From Paraburkholderia agricolaris (GTDB lineage: Bacteria; Pseudomonadota; Gammaproteobacteria; Burkholderiales; Burkholderiaceae): a stretch of 64,000 nucleotides of DNA. Under the pieces are notes generated by a model. The model was not told where the DNA came from, did no database searches, and saw only the letters and a list, made by a program, of their open reading frames with translations. The number at the start of each line of letters is the position of its first letter. Positions within the stretch are counted from its first letter, which is position 1. Location: contig NZ_QPER01000001.1 in NCBI RefSeq assembly GCF_009455635.1, positions 1,736,001 through 1,800,000 on the forward strand. Direction: 5' to 3'. Below are positions 53,876 through 63,961 of this stretch, piece after piece. The position numbers were made by a program, and so were the translations under genes.

Positions 53876-56179
53876 TTGTTTAAACCTCATCGCTTTGTTC
53901 CAAAGACGGTTATAGCCGCGGCATTCGCCGCGCATGGGCTGGTTGCTCACGCAACGACGCCCTTCGTGGTGCAAGACATCCGGATCGAGGGGTTGCAACG
54001 CGTCGAACCCGGTACCGTGTTCGCGTACCTGCCCATCAAGCAAGGCGACACCTTTACCGACGACAAGGCTTCCGAAGCCATTCGCGCGCTATACGCCACG
54101 GGCTTCTTCAACGACGTCAAGATCGCGACCGAAGGCAATGTCGTCATCGTGCAGGTGCTGGAGCGTCCGGCCATCGGCACGATCGACTTCGCAGGCATTC
54201 ACGAGTTCGACAAGGACAACCTGACCAAGGCGCTGCGCGCGGTCGGTTTGTCGCAAGGCCGTTACTACGACAAGGCACTCGTCGACAAGGCCGAGCAGGA
54301 GTTGAAGCGCCAGTATCTGACGCGCGGTTACTATGCCGCCGAAGTCACCACCACGATCACGCCGATCGACCGCAACCGCGTGTCGGTGCTGTTCTCGGTG
54401 GCTGAAGGTCCGAGCGCGAAGATCCGCCAGATCAACTTCATCGGCAATAAGGCGTTCAGCACGGGTACGCTGCGCGACGAAATGCAGCTGTCCACGCCGA
54501 ACTGGTTCTCGTGGTACACGAAGAACGACCTGTACGCGAAAGACAAGCTCACCGGCGACCTCGAGAACGTCCGCTCGTATTACCTGAATCGCGGCTACCT
54601 CGAATTCAATATCGACTCGACCCAGGTGTCGATCTCGCCGGACAAGAAGGACATGTATCTGACGGTCACGCTGCATGAAGGCGAGCCGTACACGATCAAC
54701 AGCATCAAGCTGGCCGGTAATCTGCTCGACCGCGAGCCGGAGCTGGCCAAGCTGATCAAGATCAAACCGGGTGACCGTTTCTCGGCTGAAAAGCTGCAAG
54801 CCACCACCAAGGCGATTGTCGACAAGCTGGGCCAGTATGGCTATGCGTTCGCCACCGTCAACGCGCAGCCGCAGATCGATCAGGAACACCACAAGGTCGA
54901 CCTGACGCTGCAGGTGGATCCGAGCCGCCGCGTGTACGTGCGCCGCATCAACGTGGTCGGCAACACACGCACGCGTGACGAAGTGGTGCGCCGCGAAATG
55001 CGCCAGCTCGAAAGCTCGTGGTTCGATTCGAACCGCCTCGCGCTGTCGAAAGACCGGATCAACCGCCTCGGCTACTTTACCGACGTCGACGTGACCACGG
55101 TGCCGGTCGAAGGCACGCCTGACCAGGTCGACGTGGACGTCAAGGTGAGCGAAAAGCCGACTGGCGCTATCACGCTGGGCGCGGGCTTCTCGTCGACCGA
55201 CAAGGTGGTGCTCTCCGCGGGCGTGTCGCAGGACAACGTGTTCGGTTCGGGTACGAGTCTCTCGGTGAACGTGAATACCGCCAAGACGTACCGTACCTTG
55301 ACGGTTACGCAGGTCGACCCGTACTTCACGGTCGACGGCATCAAGCGGATTACCGACGTCTACTACCGTACGTACCAGCCGCTGTACTACTCGACGGATT
55401 CGAGCTTCAAGATCGTCACGATCGGTGGCGACCTGAAATTCGGTATCCCGTTCTCCGAAGTCGACACGGTGTACTTCGGCGCCGGCCTCGAGCAGAACCA
55501 GCTGGATATCGACGCGAATACGCCGCAGAGCTACATCGACTACGTGCACGAGTTCGGCCGCGTGTCGAACAACGTGCCGATCACGGTGGGCTGGTCGCGC
55601 GATGCGCGTGACAGCGCACTGGTGCCGAGCCGCGGTTACTTCACGCAGGCGAACGCCGAGTACGGCACGCCGATCGGCGGCACGCAGTATTACAAGGCCG
55701 ACATCAACGCGCAGTACTATTATTCGTTCTCGCGCGGCTTCGTGCTGGGCTTCAACTTCCAGGGCGGTTACGGTAACGGCCTCGGCGGCAAGCCATATCC
55801 GATTTTCAAGAACTACTACGCGGGCGGTATCGGTTCGGTGCGGGGCTACGAGCCGAGCTCGCTGGGCCCGCGCGACGCGAAAACGAACGACCCGATCGGC
55901 GGCTCGAAGCTGCTGGTGGGTAACATCGAATTGACGTTCCCGTTGCCGGGCACGGGCTACGACCGCACCTTGCGTGTCTTTACGTTCCTCGACGGCGGTA
56001 ATGTCTGGGGTACAGAGGGCAACAGCATCGGCGCGAACGGCCTGCGTTACGGCTACGGTGTCGGTCTCGCGTGGATCTCGCCGATCGGCCCGCTCAAGCT
56101 CAGCTTGGGCTTCCCGCTCACGAAGCACACTGGCGACCAGTATCAGAAGTTCCAGTTCCAGATCGGGACGGCGTTCTGA
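53876..56179 (+). CDS. bamA: Outer membrane protein assembly factor BamA
   Basis: Central subunit of the BAM machine that inserts beta-barrel proteins into the outer membrane. It has 767 residues. A signal peptide (about 1-26, ending VAHA) is followed by five POTRA domains (about 27-420; the first begins FVVQDIRIEGLQRVEPGTVF) and a 16-strand barrel. The barrel includes the lid-loop motif GGIGSVRGYEPSSLGPRD and ends in Phe, the usual C-terminal signal. The start is TTG at 53876, with GGGGAAGC upstream. Confidence 0.97.
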   Translation: MFKPHRFVPKTVIAAAFAAHGLVAHATTPFVVQDIRIEGLQRVEPGTVFAYLPIKQGDTFTDDKASEAIRALYATGFFNDVKIATEGNVVIVQVLERPAIGTIDFAGIHEFDKDNLTKALRAVGLSQGRYYDKALVDKAEQELKRQYLTRGYYAAEVTTTITPIDRNRVSVLFSVAEGPSAKIRQINFIGNKAFSTGTLRDEMQLSTPNWFSWYTKNDLYAKDKLTGDLENVRSYYLNRGYLEFNIDSTQVSISPDKKDMYLTVTLHEGEPYTINSIKLAGNLLDREPELAKLIKIKPGDRFSAEKLQATTKAIVDKLGQYGYAFATVNAQPQIDQEHHKVDLTLQVDPSRRVYVRRINVVGNTRTRDEVVRREMRQLESSWFDSNRLALSKDRINRLGYFTDVDVTTVPVEGTPDQVDVDVKVSEKPTGAITLGAGFSSTDKVVLSAGVSQDNVFGSGTSLSVNVNTAKTYRTLTVTQVDPYFTVDGIKRITDVYYRTYQPLYYSTDSSFKIVTIGGDLKFGIPFSEVDTVYFGAGLEQNQLDIDANTPQSYIDYVHEFGRVSNNVPITVGWSRDARDSALVPSRGYFTQANAEYGTPIGGTQYYKADINAQYYYSFSRGFVLGFNFQGGYGNGLGGKPYPIFKNYYAGGIGSVRGYEPSSLGPRDAKTNDPIGGSKLLVGNIELTFPLPGTGYDRTLRVFTFLDGGNVWGTEGNSIGANGLRYGYGVGLAWISPIGPLKLSLGFPLTKHTGDQYQKFQFQIGTAF

Positions 56180-56234
56180 TGCGGCGGCTGGCGGTCCGGC
56201 CCCGAGCGGCCGGCCAAATTACAGTATCGAGAGG

Positions 56235-56771
56235 ATGACTTTGCTAACCGGTATGTTTTCGAAACGTGTGGCGTGTGCGTTCGCGCTGGCAATGACGCTG
56301 GGTGTCGGTGTAGCGGGTGCGGCGCACGCGCAGGAAGCCAGGATTGCTGCGGTGAATTCGGACCGTATCCTGCGTGAATCGGCTGCCGCGAAGGCTGCGC
56401 AGGTCAAGCTCGAGGCGGAATTCGCCAAGCGCGACAAGGATCTGGCCGACATGGCGCAGAAGCTGAAGACGATGTCCGACTCGCTCGACAAGAACGGCGC
56501 GTCGATGTCGGCTACAGATCGTGCGCAGAAGCAGCGCGACCTGTCGCAGCTGGATACGGACTTTCAGCGCAAACAGCGCGAGTTTCGCGAAGACCTGAAC
56601 CAGCGCCGCAACGAAGAGCTGGCGGCGGTGCTCGACCGGGCCAACAAGGTGATCAAGCAGATCGCCGAGCAGCAGCACTACGACCTGATCGTTCAGGAAG
56701 CGGTGTATGTGAGCCCGCGCATTGACATTACCGATCAGGTGCTCAAGGCGCTCGCGGCCTCAGGTAACTGA
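56235..56771 (+). CDS. skp: Periplasmic chaperone Skp (OmpH family)
   Basis: Holds unfolded outer-membrane proteins in the periplasm for BamA. It has 178 residues from the ATG at 56235, but the true start may be TTG 56241 (better distance from AGGA) or ATG 56253. All options keep the signal peptide (KRVACAFALAMTLGVGVAGAAHA). The mature part opens with ARIAAVNSDRILRESAAAKAAQ and forms long charged helices (about 50-140), as in the tentacle arms of Skp. It directly follows bamA, as in most proteobacteria. Confidence 0.93.
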   Translation: MTLLTGMFSKRVACAFALAMTLGVGVAGAAHAQEARIAAVNSDRILRESAAAKAAQVKLEAEFAKRDKDLADMAQKLKTMSDSLDKNGASMSATDRAQKQRDLSQLDTDFQRKQREFREDLNQRRNEELAAVLDRANKVIKQIAEQQHYDLIVQEAVYVSPRIDITDQVLKALAASGN

Positions 56772-56886
56772 ACGCGCGCTGGGCTTGCCGGCGGCGGGCT
56801 TGCCGGCCAGACACCAGTTCGCCGGCCGCCGCTACGCAGCACGGGGCGGTGGAACTAACAAGCTGGACTGATTTGCGGCAACAAGC

Positions 56887-56952
56887 TTGCATGAGACCAG
56901 AGTCAGTGCTTTGCATGAGATCGGAGTAACGAGCTTTGCATGGGATCGGAGT
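56887..56952 (+). repeat. Short direct repeats between skp and lpxD
   Basis: Three imperfect copies of a 17-nt unit close to TTGCATGAGATCGGAGT start at 56887, 56911 and 56936 (spacing 24 and 25 nt). The last copy runs into an inverted repeat. Confidence 0.75.
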
Positions 56953-56978
56953 AGCGCGTTAAAGCGCGAACTCCGATC
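56944..56978. repeat. Inverted repeat upstream of lpxD
   Basis: GATCGGAGT (56944-56952) is matched by ACTCCGATC (56970-56978), with further GCGC pairing inside, giving a hairpin about 35 nt long without a T tract. Confidence 0.7.
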
Positions 56979-56982
56979 GGCA

Positions 56983-57032
56983 GCCAAAGCGCAAACTCGG
57001 GTTGACCGCCAAAGCACCCACTCTGGGTCGAC
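56983..57032 (+). repeat. Second short tandem repeat before lpxD
   Basis: Two imperfect 24-25-nt copies starting GCCAAAGC (56983 and 57008) lie just upstream of the lpxD ribosome site. Confidence 0.65.
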
Positions 57033-57050
57033 ACAGGAGACAGGATAGGC

Positions 57051-58166
57051 ATGGCATTTACGCTCGAGGACATCGTCCAGCGGTTCGGCGGTGAAGTAGT
57101 CGGAGATGGTTCGCAGCGCGTCGGCAGCCTGGCGCCGCTTGACCAGGCAGGCCCTGACCAGCTGGCATTCCTCGCCAATCCGAAGTACCTGTCGCAGGTC
57201 GAGACGACTCGCGCGGGCGCGGTGCTGATCAATGCCGAGGATCTAGCAAAGCTCGGCGCTCTCGAAAACCACGGGAATGCCGCGCGTAACTTCATCGTCA
57301 CGCCGAATCCGTACGCTTACTTTGCGCGCGTCGCGCAGACCTTCATCGACATGGCCGCACCTAAGCCGGTGCCGGGCGTCCATCCGAGCGCGACCATCGA
57401 CCCGTCCGCGCAAATTGCCGCGAGCGCGGTGATCGGCCCGAACGTCACGGTAGAGGCGGGCGCGGTGATCGGCGAAAACGTGCGTCTGGATGCCAACGTG
57501 GTGATCGGCCGCGGTACGCGGATCGGCGCGGGCTCGCATCTGTATCCGAATGTCGCGGTGTATTACGGCTGCAAGCTCGGTGAGCGCGTGATCGTGCACG
57601 CGGGTGCGGTGATCGGTTCGGACGGCTTTGGCTTCGCGCCGGATTTCGTGGGTGAAGGCGATGCACGCACCGGCAACTGGGTGAAAATTCCTCAGGTCGG
57701 CGGTGTGTCGATTGCGGCAGACGTCGAAATCGGTGCGAACACGACGATCGACCGGGGCGCGATGGCCGACACGATCATCGAAGAGAGCGTGAAGATCGAT
57801 AATCTCGTGCAGATCGGTCACAACTGCAAAGTGGGCGCCTATACGGTGATCGCGGGTTGTGCGGGTATTGCGGGCAGCACCACGATCGGCCGTCACTGCA
57901 TGATCGGCGGCGCAGTTGGGATCGCCGGTCACGTGACGCTGGCTGACTATGTGATCGTCACGGCGAAGTCCGGCGTGTCGAAGTCGTTGTTGAAGGCAGG
58001 CATCTACACCAGCGCATTCCCCGCAGTGAATCATGCGGACTGGAACAGGAGCGCCGCTTTGCTGCGTAACATCGACAAGCTTCGTGACCGTATCAAGGCG
58101 CTGGAAAATGCGTCGGCGGGCAAGCCAGCCGACGCAGCAAGCAACGCCGCCGGCGACCCGACCTGA
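57051..58166 (+). CDS. lpxD: UDP-3-O-(3-hydroxyacyl)glucosamine N-acyltransferase
   Basis: Third committed acylation step of lipid A synthesis. It has 371 residues. The N-terminal uridine-binding domain (about 1-105) has [23 protein letters not shown] left-handed beta-helix of hexapeptide repeats (about 115-310) includes the catalytic His region [13 protein letters not shown]-terminal helix (about 340-360) follows, then an Ala-rich tail. Family length is about 340-360. It follows skp after a repeat-rich 279-nt gap. Confidence 0.97.
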   Translation: MAFTLEDIVQRFGGEVVGDGSQRVGSLAPLDQAGPDQLAFLANPKYLSQVETTRAGAVLINAEDLAKLGALENHGNAARNFIVTPNPYAYFARVAQTFIDMAAPKPVPGVHPSATIDPSAQIAASAVIGPNVTVEAGAVIGENVRLDANVVIGRGTRIGAGSHLYPNVAVYYGCKLGERVIVHAGAVIGSDGFGFAPDFVGEGDARTGNWVKIPQVGGVSIAADVEIGANTTIDRGAMADTIIEESVKIDNLVQIGHNCKVGAYTVIAGCAGIAGSTTIGRHCMIGGAVGIAGHVTLADYVIVTAKSGVSKSLLKAGIYTSAFPAVNHADWNRSAALLRNIDKLRDRIKALENASAGKPADAASNAAGDPT

Positions 58167-58399
58167 GATAGCTGAACAACCCATTCGCCAACCCCGCTGG
58201 CCTACTTGCAGAACAATCCGCGGGGCAACCTGCCGGCACCGCGTAAAATAGCGGGCAAGCATCAGGAAGCAAAGTCGGTTGCCGTGACCGGGTGGCATGG
58301 CCGCCGGGTCACGGCAAGCGCCGGCAGCACGCGTTACCAACCCACCTGCACCAGCATTCGCAGTCATCATCGCGCAGTTAATGTGCGAGTAGAAACACC

Positions 58400-58864
58400 A
58401 TGAGCACCGAAAAAATCAATCTCGACATTCATAAGATTCTCACGCTGCTGCCCCATCGTTACCCGATCCTGCTGGTCGACCGGGTGCTCGAACTCGAGCC
58501 GCATAAGAGTATCAAAGCGTTGAAGAACGTGTCGATCAATGAGCCGTATTTCCAGGGTCACTTTCCGACCCGTCCGGTAATGCCCGGCGTACTGATCCTC
58601 GAAGCGCTCGCGCAAACCGCGGCCCTGCTGACGTTTTCGGAAGAGCCGAGCGATCCGTCGAACACGCTGTATCTGTTCGTGGGCATCGACAATGCGCGTT
58701 TCAAGCGCGTAGTGGAACCGGGCGATCAGCTGATCCTGAACTGTACGTTCGAGCGTCATATGCGCGGCATCTGGAAGTTCAAGGCGCGCGCCGAAGTGGA
58801 TGGTGCCGTGGCGGCAGAAGCGGATCTGATGTGCGCGGTGCGGCACACGGACAAAGACGCTTAA
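58400..58864 (+). CDS. fabZ: 3-hydroxyacyl-ACP dehydratase FabZ
   Basis: Dehydrates 3-hydroxyacyl-ACP in fatty-acid elongation and so competes with LpxA/LpxD for the same substrate. It has 154 residues. [16 protein letters not shown], the catalytic His in [15 protein letters not shown] and the catalytic Glu in LILEALAQ are present. It lies 233 nt after lpxD; that gap shows no gene. Confidence 0.98.
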   Translation: MSTEKINLDIHKILTLLPHRYPILLVDRVLELEPHKSIKALKNVSINEPYFQGHFPTRPVMPGVLILEALAQTAALLTFSEEPSDPSNTLYLFVGIDNARFKRVVEPGDQLILNCTFERHMRGIWKFKARAEVDGAVAAEADLMCAVRHTDKDA

Positions 58865-58955
58865 AGGTGTCCGGGCAGTCAGCGGCTTACCCTGAGCCCT
58901 GCAGGCTCCGGTTACGTCCATCCGGACAACGCAACAGAATCAGAAGCGAGGACGC

Positions 58956-59744
58956 ATGAGCAGGATTCATCCCACTGCGATCGTCGAACCAGGCGCGCAA
59001 CTCGACGAATCCGTCGAAGTCGGACCGTATGCCGTCATCGGTGCGCATGTGACGATCGGCGCACGGACCACGGTCGGTTCGCACAGCGTGATTGAAGGTC
59101 ACACCACGATCGGCGAAGACAACCGGATCGGCCACTACGCATCGGTCGGCGGCCGTCCGCAGGACATGAAGTACAAGGACGAGCCCACCCGGCTCGTGAT
59201 CGGCAATCGCAACACGATCCGTGAATTCACCACGATCCACACCGGCACGATGCAGGATTCGGGCGTCACCACGCTCGGTGACGACAACTGGATCATGGCC
59301 TACGTGCACGTCGGGCACGACTGCCACGTCGGCAATAACGTCATTCTGTCGAGCAATGCGCAGATGGCCGGCCATGTGACGATCGGCGATCACGCGATCG
59401 TCGGCGGCATGTCGGGCGTGCATCAGTATGTGCGCATCGGCGCGCACTCGATGCTGGGCGGCGCGTCAGCGCTGGTGCAGGATATTCCGCCGTTCGTGAT
59501 TGCTGCCGGCAACAAGGCGGAGCCCCACGGCATCAACGTCGAAGGTCTGCGCCGCCGCGGTTTCTCCGCGGACGCGATCTCCGCGCTGCGCTCGGCGTAT
59601 CGCTTGCTGTACAAGAACGGCCTGTCGCTGGAAGAAGCGAAGGTGCAGTTACGCGAACTCGCGACCGCGGGTGGCGATGGCGATGAGCCGGTACAAACGC
59701 TGCTCGCGTTTGTCGAAGCATCGCAACGCGGCATCATCCGCTAA
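58956..59744 (+). CDS. lpxA: UDP-N-acetylglucosamine O-acyltransferase
   Basis: First step of lipid A synthesis. It has 262 residues and starts with [26 protein letters not shown], the first coils of the hexapeptide beta-helix. The catalytic His lies in [15 protein letters not shown]. The C-terminal helical region has the [17 protein letters not shown] motif. It is followed 3 nt later by lpxB. Confidence 0.98.
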   Translation: MSRIHPTAIVEPGAQLDESVEVGPYAVIGAHVTIGARTTVGSHSVIEGHTTIGEDNRIGHYASVGGRPQDMKYKDEPTRLVIGNRNTIREFTTIHTGTMQDSGVTTLGDDNWIMAYVHVGHDCHVGNNVILSSNAQMAGHVTIGDHAIVGGMSGVHQYVRIGAHSMLGGASALVQDIPPFVIAAGNKAEPHGINVEGLRRRGFSADAISALRSAYRLLYKNGLSLEEAKVQLRELATAGGDGDEPVQTLLAFVEASQRGIIR

Positions 59745-59747
59745 ACG

Positions 59748-60917
59748 ATGGCCCTCAACCCAAGTCCGATACGCGTGGCGATGGTCGCTGGCGAGCCGTC
59801 CGGCGACCTGCTGGCGGCCTCGCTGCTCGAAGGCCTCGCAAGCCGTTTGCCTGCCTCCACGCACTACTACGGGATCGGCGGCCCGCGCATGATCGCCCAG
59901 GGCTTCGACGCGCACTGGCCGATGGAAAAGCTGACCGTGCGCGGCTATGTCGAAGTACTGCGGCATATTCCCGGAATCCTCGGCATCCGCAACGAACTGA
60001 AGCGGCAACTGCTGGCTGAGCCGCCGTCGGTGTTCGTCGGCGTGGATGCGCCCGATTTCAATTTCGGCCTCGAGCATCCGTTGCGCGAGGCGGGTATTCC
60101 GACCGTTCACTTCGTCTGCCCGTCCATCTGGGCGTGGCGGGGCGGGCGCATCAAGAAGATCGCCAAGGCGGTCGACCACATGCTCTGCGTGTTCCCGTTC
60201 GAAAAGGCGCTGCTGGAAAAGGCTGGTGTCGCGGCGTCCTACGTGGGTCATCCGCTCGCCGACGAGATTCCGCTCGTGCCCGATACGCTCGGCGCGCGCC
60301 GCACGCTCGGCCTCGCTGAGAGCGGGCCGATCATCGCAGTGCTGCCGGGCAGCCGGCGCTCGGAGATCGATCTGATCGGTCCGACGTTCTTTGCCGCGAT
60401 GGAGATGATGCAGCACCAGGAGCCTGGCTTGCGTTTCGTGATGCCGGCGGCCACGCCCGCGCTGCGCGAAATGCTGCGGCCGCTGGTCGACGCGCATCCC
60501 GGGCTCGCGCTGACCATTACCGACGGCCAGTCGCAACTCGCGATGACGGCGGCCGATGCGATTCTCGTCAAGAGCGGCACGGTGACGCTGGAAGCTGCGT
60601 TGCTGAAAAAGCCGATGGTGATTTCGTACAAGGTGCCCTGGCTGACGGGTCAGATCATGCGCCGCCAGGGCTATCTGCCGTATGTCGGCTTGCCGAACAT
60701 TCTGGCCGGGCGTTTCGTCGTGCCAGAGATCCTGCAGCATTTCGCGACGCCGCAGGCGCTCGCCGAGGCCACGCTGAAACAGTTGCGCGACGAGGCCAAC
60801 CGGCGCACGCTGACGGAAATCTTCACGGAGATGCATCACGTGTTGAAGCAGAACACCGCGCAGCGTGCAGCGGAAGTGGTGGCGAGCGTGATTGAAAAGC
60901 GCAGGGCGCTGCCGTGA
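59748..60917 (+). CDS. lpxB: Lipid-A-disaccharide synthase
   Basis: Joins UDP-diacylglucosamine and lipid X to form the lipid A disaccharide at the inner membrane. It has 389 residues and a GT-B fold. [35 protein letters not shown] and [14 protein letters not shown] are all conserved blocks. It is tightly packed: 3 nt after lpxA and overlapping rnhB by 4 nt (GTGA). Confidence 0.98.
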   Translation: MALNPSPIRVAMVAGEPSGDLLAASLLEGLASRLPASTHYYGIGGPRMIAQGFDAHWPMEKLTVRGYVEVLRHIPGILGIRNELKRQLLAEPPSVFVGVDAPDFNFGLEHPLREAGIPTVHFVCPSIWAWRGGRIKKIAKAVDHMLCVFPFEKALLEKAGVAASYVGHPLADEIPLVPDTLGARRTLGLAESGPIIAVLPGSRRSEIDLIGPTFFAAMEMMQHQEPGLRFVMPAATPALREMLRPLVDAHPGLALTITDGQSQLAMTAADAILVKSGTVTLEAALLKKPMVISYKVPWLTGQIMRRQGYLPYVGLPNILAGRFVVPEILQHFATPQALAEATLKQLRDEANRRTLTEIFTEMHHVLKQNTAQRAAEVVASVIEKRRALP

Positions 60918-61675
60918 CCACTGCGCGCGCACCCCGCCGCAAGACTGCGAGCGCTGCAGGCGTGGCGGCGCGGCAGGTCGGTCTTAACTTCGAGACGCCG
61001 GATGACATCGTCTGCGGCGTCGACGAAGCAGGGCGTGGGCCGCTGGCCGGCCCGGTGGTCGCTGCAGCGGTGATTTTCGATCCGTCGAAACCGATGATTC
61101 GCGGCCTCGACGATTCGAAAGCACTCACCGCCAGAAAGCGCGACGAACTGTACGACAAGATCGTCGAGCGGGCGTTGGCTTACTGCGTCGCGTCGGCTAC
61201 CGTCGAAGAAATCGACACGCTGAACATCCTGCACGCCACCATGCTGGCGATGAAGCGGGCGGTCGAAGGTCTTTCGGTCGTGCCGACGCTCGTGAAAATC
61301 GACGGCAATCGCTGCCCGACGCTGAGCATTCGCAGCGAGGCGGTGATCGGTGGCGATGCACTGGTCAAGAGCATTTCGGCGGCGTCGATTCTCGCCAAGG
61401 TCACGCGCGATCGGATGCTGCTCGAATTGCATCAGACCTATCCGGTTTACGGCTTTGACGCGCACGCCGGCTATGGCACGCCGCAGCATCTCGCGGCGCT
61501 GCGCGAACATGGGCCCTGCGAGCATCATCGGCGCTCGTTCGCACCGGTGCGTGAAGCGCATCAGCGTTTCGGCACGGGTGCAAAGCGGCCGCTGGGCGAC
61601 GTGATCGTCGTGTCCGGAACGCTCGCCGACGCCATGCTCGACGACGACGCTTTCGGCGAACGCAGCGGCGCCTGA
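60914..61675 (+). CDS. rnhB: Ribonuclease HII
   Basis: Cuts RNA in RNA-DNA hybrids and removes single ribonucleotides from DNA. It has 253 residues starting with GTG. After a basic Ala/Arg leader of about 25 residues comes [21 protein letters not shown] with the catalytic Asp-Glu. Further catalytic acids are in KIDGNRCP and [15 protein letters not shown]. It is the last gene of the lpx block. Confidence 0.97.
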   Translation: MTTARAPRRKTASAAGVAARQVGLNFETPDDIVCGVDEAGRGPLAGPVVAAAVIFDPSKPMIRGLDDSKALTARKRDELYDKIVERALAYCVASATVEEIDTLNILHATMLAMKRAVEGLSVVPTLVKIDGNRCPTLSIRSEAVIGGDALVKSISAASILAKVTRDRMLLELHQTYPVYGFDAHAGYGTPQHLAALREHGPCEHHRRSFAPVREAHQRFGTGAKRPLGDVIVVSGTLADAMLDDDAFGERSGA

Positions 61676-61737
61676 GCGCCACGTGTGACCCGGCGTATCG
61701 CCCATCCTTTTCCTCATTCTCACTGTCTTCGCTGCCT

Positions 61738-62520
61738 GTGAAAGCCATCACCTCGCGGGACAATCCGCTCTACAAGCGCCTTAAAGCGCTGGCCGGCTCG
61801 ACGCATCAGCAGCGTCGCAGCGGCCACGCGCTGCTCGAAGGCTTCCATCTCGCGAGCGCCTATCTCGACGTCGCCGGGCAGCCGGAAATGTGCATCGTTA
61901 CTGAGGGTGCGTTGCGTCACGACGAAGCGCAGGCCATTGTGTCGCGCATCGACGAGCACCGCATCGTTACGCTGCCCGACGCGTTGTTCGGACAGTTGTC
62001 GAACGTCGTGCACGGTGTGGGGATTCTGTTGCTGGTCGAGAAGCTCGACACGCCGCTGCCGGACAAGGTCGCGCAGACCTGCCTCGTGCTCGACGGCGTG
62101 CAGGACGCCGGCAACGTCGGTTCGATTCTGCGCAGCGCGGCCGCAGCCGGGATTCAGCAGGTGTTTTGCGCCCCGGGTACGGCTTACGCATGGTCGTCGA
62201 AAGTCCTGCGCTCGGGCATGGGCGCGCATTTTCTGCTGCAAATCCACGAGGATGTCGAGGCACAGGGGTTGATCGAGCGCCTTGCGGTGCCCGTCGTCAT
62301 CACGGATTCGCACGGCGCCGAGGCGATCTACGATTGCGATCTGAGCGGTCCGCTCGCGTGGGTGTTCGGCAACGAAGGAGCCGGCGTATCGCAGACCTGG
62401 CGCGATGCAGTTTCGTTGCGGGTGACGATTCCTCAGCCGGGCGGCATGGAATCGCTCAATGTGGCGGCTGCGGCGGCTGTCTGTGTATTCGAACAATGCC
62501 GCCAGCAGCGCCGCACATGA
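61738..62520 (+). CDS. TrmH/SpoU family RNA 2'-O-methyltransferase
   Basis: A 260-residue SPOUT-class enzyme that methylates a ribose 2'-OH, probably in 23S rRNA. It has an N-terminal L30e-like substrate domain (about 1-90), then the three SpoU motifs: LDGVQDAGNVGSILRSAAAAG, FGNEGAGVSQTWRD and IPQPGGMESLNVAAAAAV. The start is GTG at 61738. The target nucleotide cannot be read from sequence; RlmB-like is the usual label. It follows rnhB by 62 nt and converges on ppsR. Confidence 0.92.
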   Translation: MKAITSRDNPLYKRLKALAGSTHQQRRSGHALLEGFHLASAYLDVAGQPEMCIVTEGALRHDEAQAIVSRIDEHRIVTLPDALFGQLSNVVHGVGILLLVEKLDTPLPDKVAQTCLVLDGVQDAGNVGSILRSAAAAGIQQVFCAPGTAYAWSSKVLRSGMGAHFLLQIHEDVEAQGLIERLAVPVVITDSHGAEAIYDCDLSGPLAWVFGNEGAGVSQTWRDAVSLRVTIPQPGGMESLNVAAAAAVCVFEQCRQQRRT

Positions 62521-62540
62521 GCCTGCACTGACTTCGGTGT

Positions 62541-62560
62541 GAGGCCGCCTGCGCGGCCTC
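62541..62560. terminator. Hairpin between converging genes
   Basis: A perfect 8-bp GC stem (62541-62548 with 62553-62560) with a 4-nt loop lies between the two stop codons. There is no T tract on either side, so termination would be weak or factor-dependent. Confidence 0.4.
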
Positions 62561-62595
62561 CCCAGCACCATGCGCGCAGGTAAAACTGGCCACGC

Positions 62596-63411
62596 TCAAT
62601 AAGCCGGCCGATCCAGCTTGATCTCCTGCAGGATCGTCGTCGCGATCTCTTCGATCGACTTATGCGTCGACGAAAGCCACTTCACGCCCTCGCGCCGCAT
62701 CATGGCTTCGGCTTCATTGATCTCGTAGCGGCAATTCTCCGGCGCGGCGTATTTGCTGCCCGGCCGGCGCTCGTTGCGAATCTCCGAAAGCCGCTGCGGA
62801 TCGATCGACAAACCAAACATCTTTTGCCGATGCGCCAATAGTGGCGTAGGCAGCTTGCCGCGTTCGAAGTCTTCCGGAATCAGTGGATAGTTGGCGGCTT
62901 TCACCCCGTACTGCATGGCCAGATACAGGCTCGTCGGCGTTTTGCCGCTGCGCGAAACGCCGACCAGAATCACATCGGCATCGGCCAGATTGCGGTTCGA
63001 TTGACCGTCGTCGTGGGCGAGCGAGAAATTGATGGCCTCGATCCGGTTCTTGTATTCCTCGGTATCGGCGTTCTGGTGGCCGCGGCCCATCGCGTGGCTC
63101 GACTTCAGCTCCAGTTCCTGTTCGAGCGGCTCGACGAAGGTCTGGAACATGTCCAGCACGAGCGCCTTTGAGCCTTTGACGATCTGATTCGAGGCGCTGT
63201 CCACCAGCGTCGTAAAGACGATCGGACGGCGGCCGTCCTGCTCGGTCGCTTCGTTGATCTTTTCGAGCGTGACGTAGGCTTTTTCCGTCGAATCGACGAA
63301 GGGCACGCGAACCAGGCGGAATTTCTGGTCGAACTGGGAGAGGATCGAATGCGCGAAGGTTTCGGCAGTGATCCCGGTACCGTCGGAGACGATGAATACG
63401 GTGGGCGGCAT
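62596..63411 (-). CDS. ppsR: PEP synthase regulatory protein (bifunctional kinase/phosphorylase)
   Basis: Switches PEP synthase off and on by ADP-dependent phosphorylation and phosphate-dependent dephosphorylation of a threonine. It has 271 residues from the ATG at 63411, where the family sequence ([23 protein letters not shown]) begins. The nucleotide-binding P-loop is [15 protein letters not shown] near residue 155. Its target gene ppsA starts 550 nt away on the other strand, which strongly supports the role. Confidence 0.97.
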   Translation of the reverse strand: MPPTVFIVSDGTGITAETFAHSILSQFDQKFRLVRVPFVDSTEKAYVTLEKINEATEQDGRRPIVFTTLVDSASNQIVKGSKALVLDMFQTFVEPLEQELELKSSHAMGRGHQNADTEEYKNRIEAINFSLAHDDGQSNRNLADADVILVGVSRSGKTPTSLYLAMQYGVKAANYPLIPEDFERGKLPTPLLAHRQKMFGLSIDPQRLSEIRNERRPGSKYAAPENCRYEINEAEAMMRREGVKWLSSTHKSIEEIATTILQEIKLDRPAY

Positions 63412-63961
63412 CAGTGGGGCTGGGGAACGTGAGCGGGAAAAAGCGCTCGAATGAAACATCGCTGCATTGGCATCGCTGCACGGTGGCTAACCGGAGATTG
63501 CAGCGGCGTCATTTCAGCGCGCCGTGGGCACCGCAATTGCGTCCGGATGGCGGTGGGACCTCGCGAAAGCCTCGCAAGAGCCCGTCAGCCGGTCCGGGGC
63601 GCGATTCGAGGCGCAATTCTCGTCCGACTGTCACATTTTGAGAGTCGGCACGGTAGAATAGCGGCAACCTGTTGGATAAGCAATTGCAGGCGATTGGCGT
63701 CTAACTCACCGCGAACGGTCGGTCAACGCCGCGCTTTGCGCCGGTAACTTGCGGCAAATTGAGAGATTGGGGTGGATCGATCGGTAATTTCGTCCATCCG
63801 CTTTCTACTTCGTGCATCTGGCGCTTTTTGGTCCGCGCGGCCATCTGCGGCGATTGCTTCTCCAACAGGTTGTGCAAGACGCGAGGTCACGCTTCCAATG
63901 GGCGTCTCGCGTTCAAGCCCACTTGCACAGCCGTGAATTTCTTTCACACTTAGGGGCTTGT
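63412..63961. other. Divergent ppsR/ppsA regulatory region
   Basis: A 550-nt gap with no supported gene; short frames on both strands lack ribosome sites or known sequence. It must hold promoters for both ppsR and ppsA. I could not place a well-spaced -35/-10 pair: TAGAAT at 63654-63659 has no good partner. The last part is less GC-rich than the flanking genes. Confidence 0.5.

Noticed and set aside
56887-57032. Short direct repeats before lpxD considered as a CRISPR or transposon end
   Set aside because: Only two to three imperfect copies 24-25 nt apart, with no spacer pattern, target duplication or transposase.
63723-63953. Short frames on both strands between ppsR and ppsA
   Set aside because: No ribosome-binding sites and no recognisable sequence; they overlap each other and a region expected to be regulatory.
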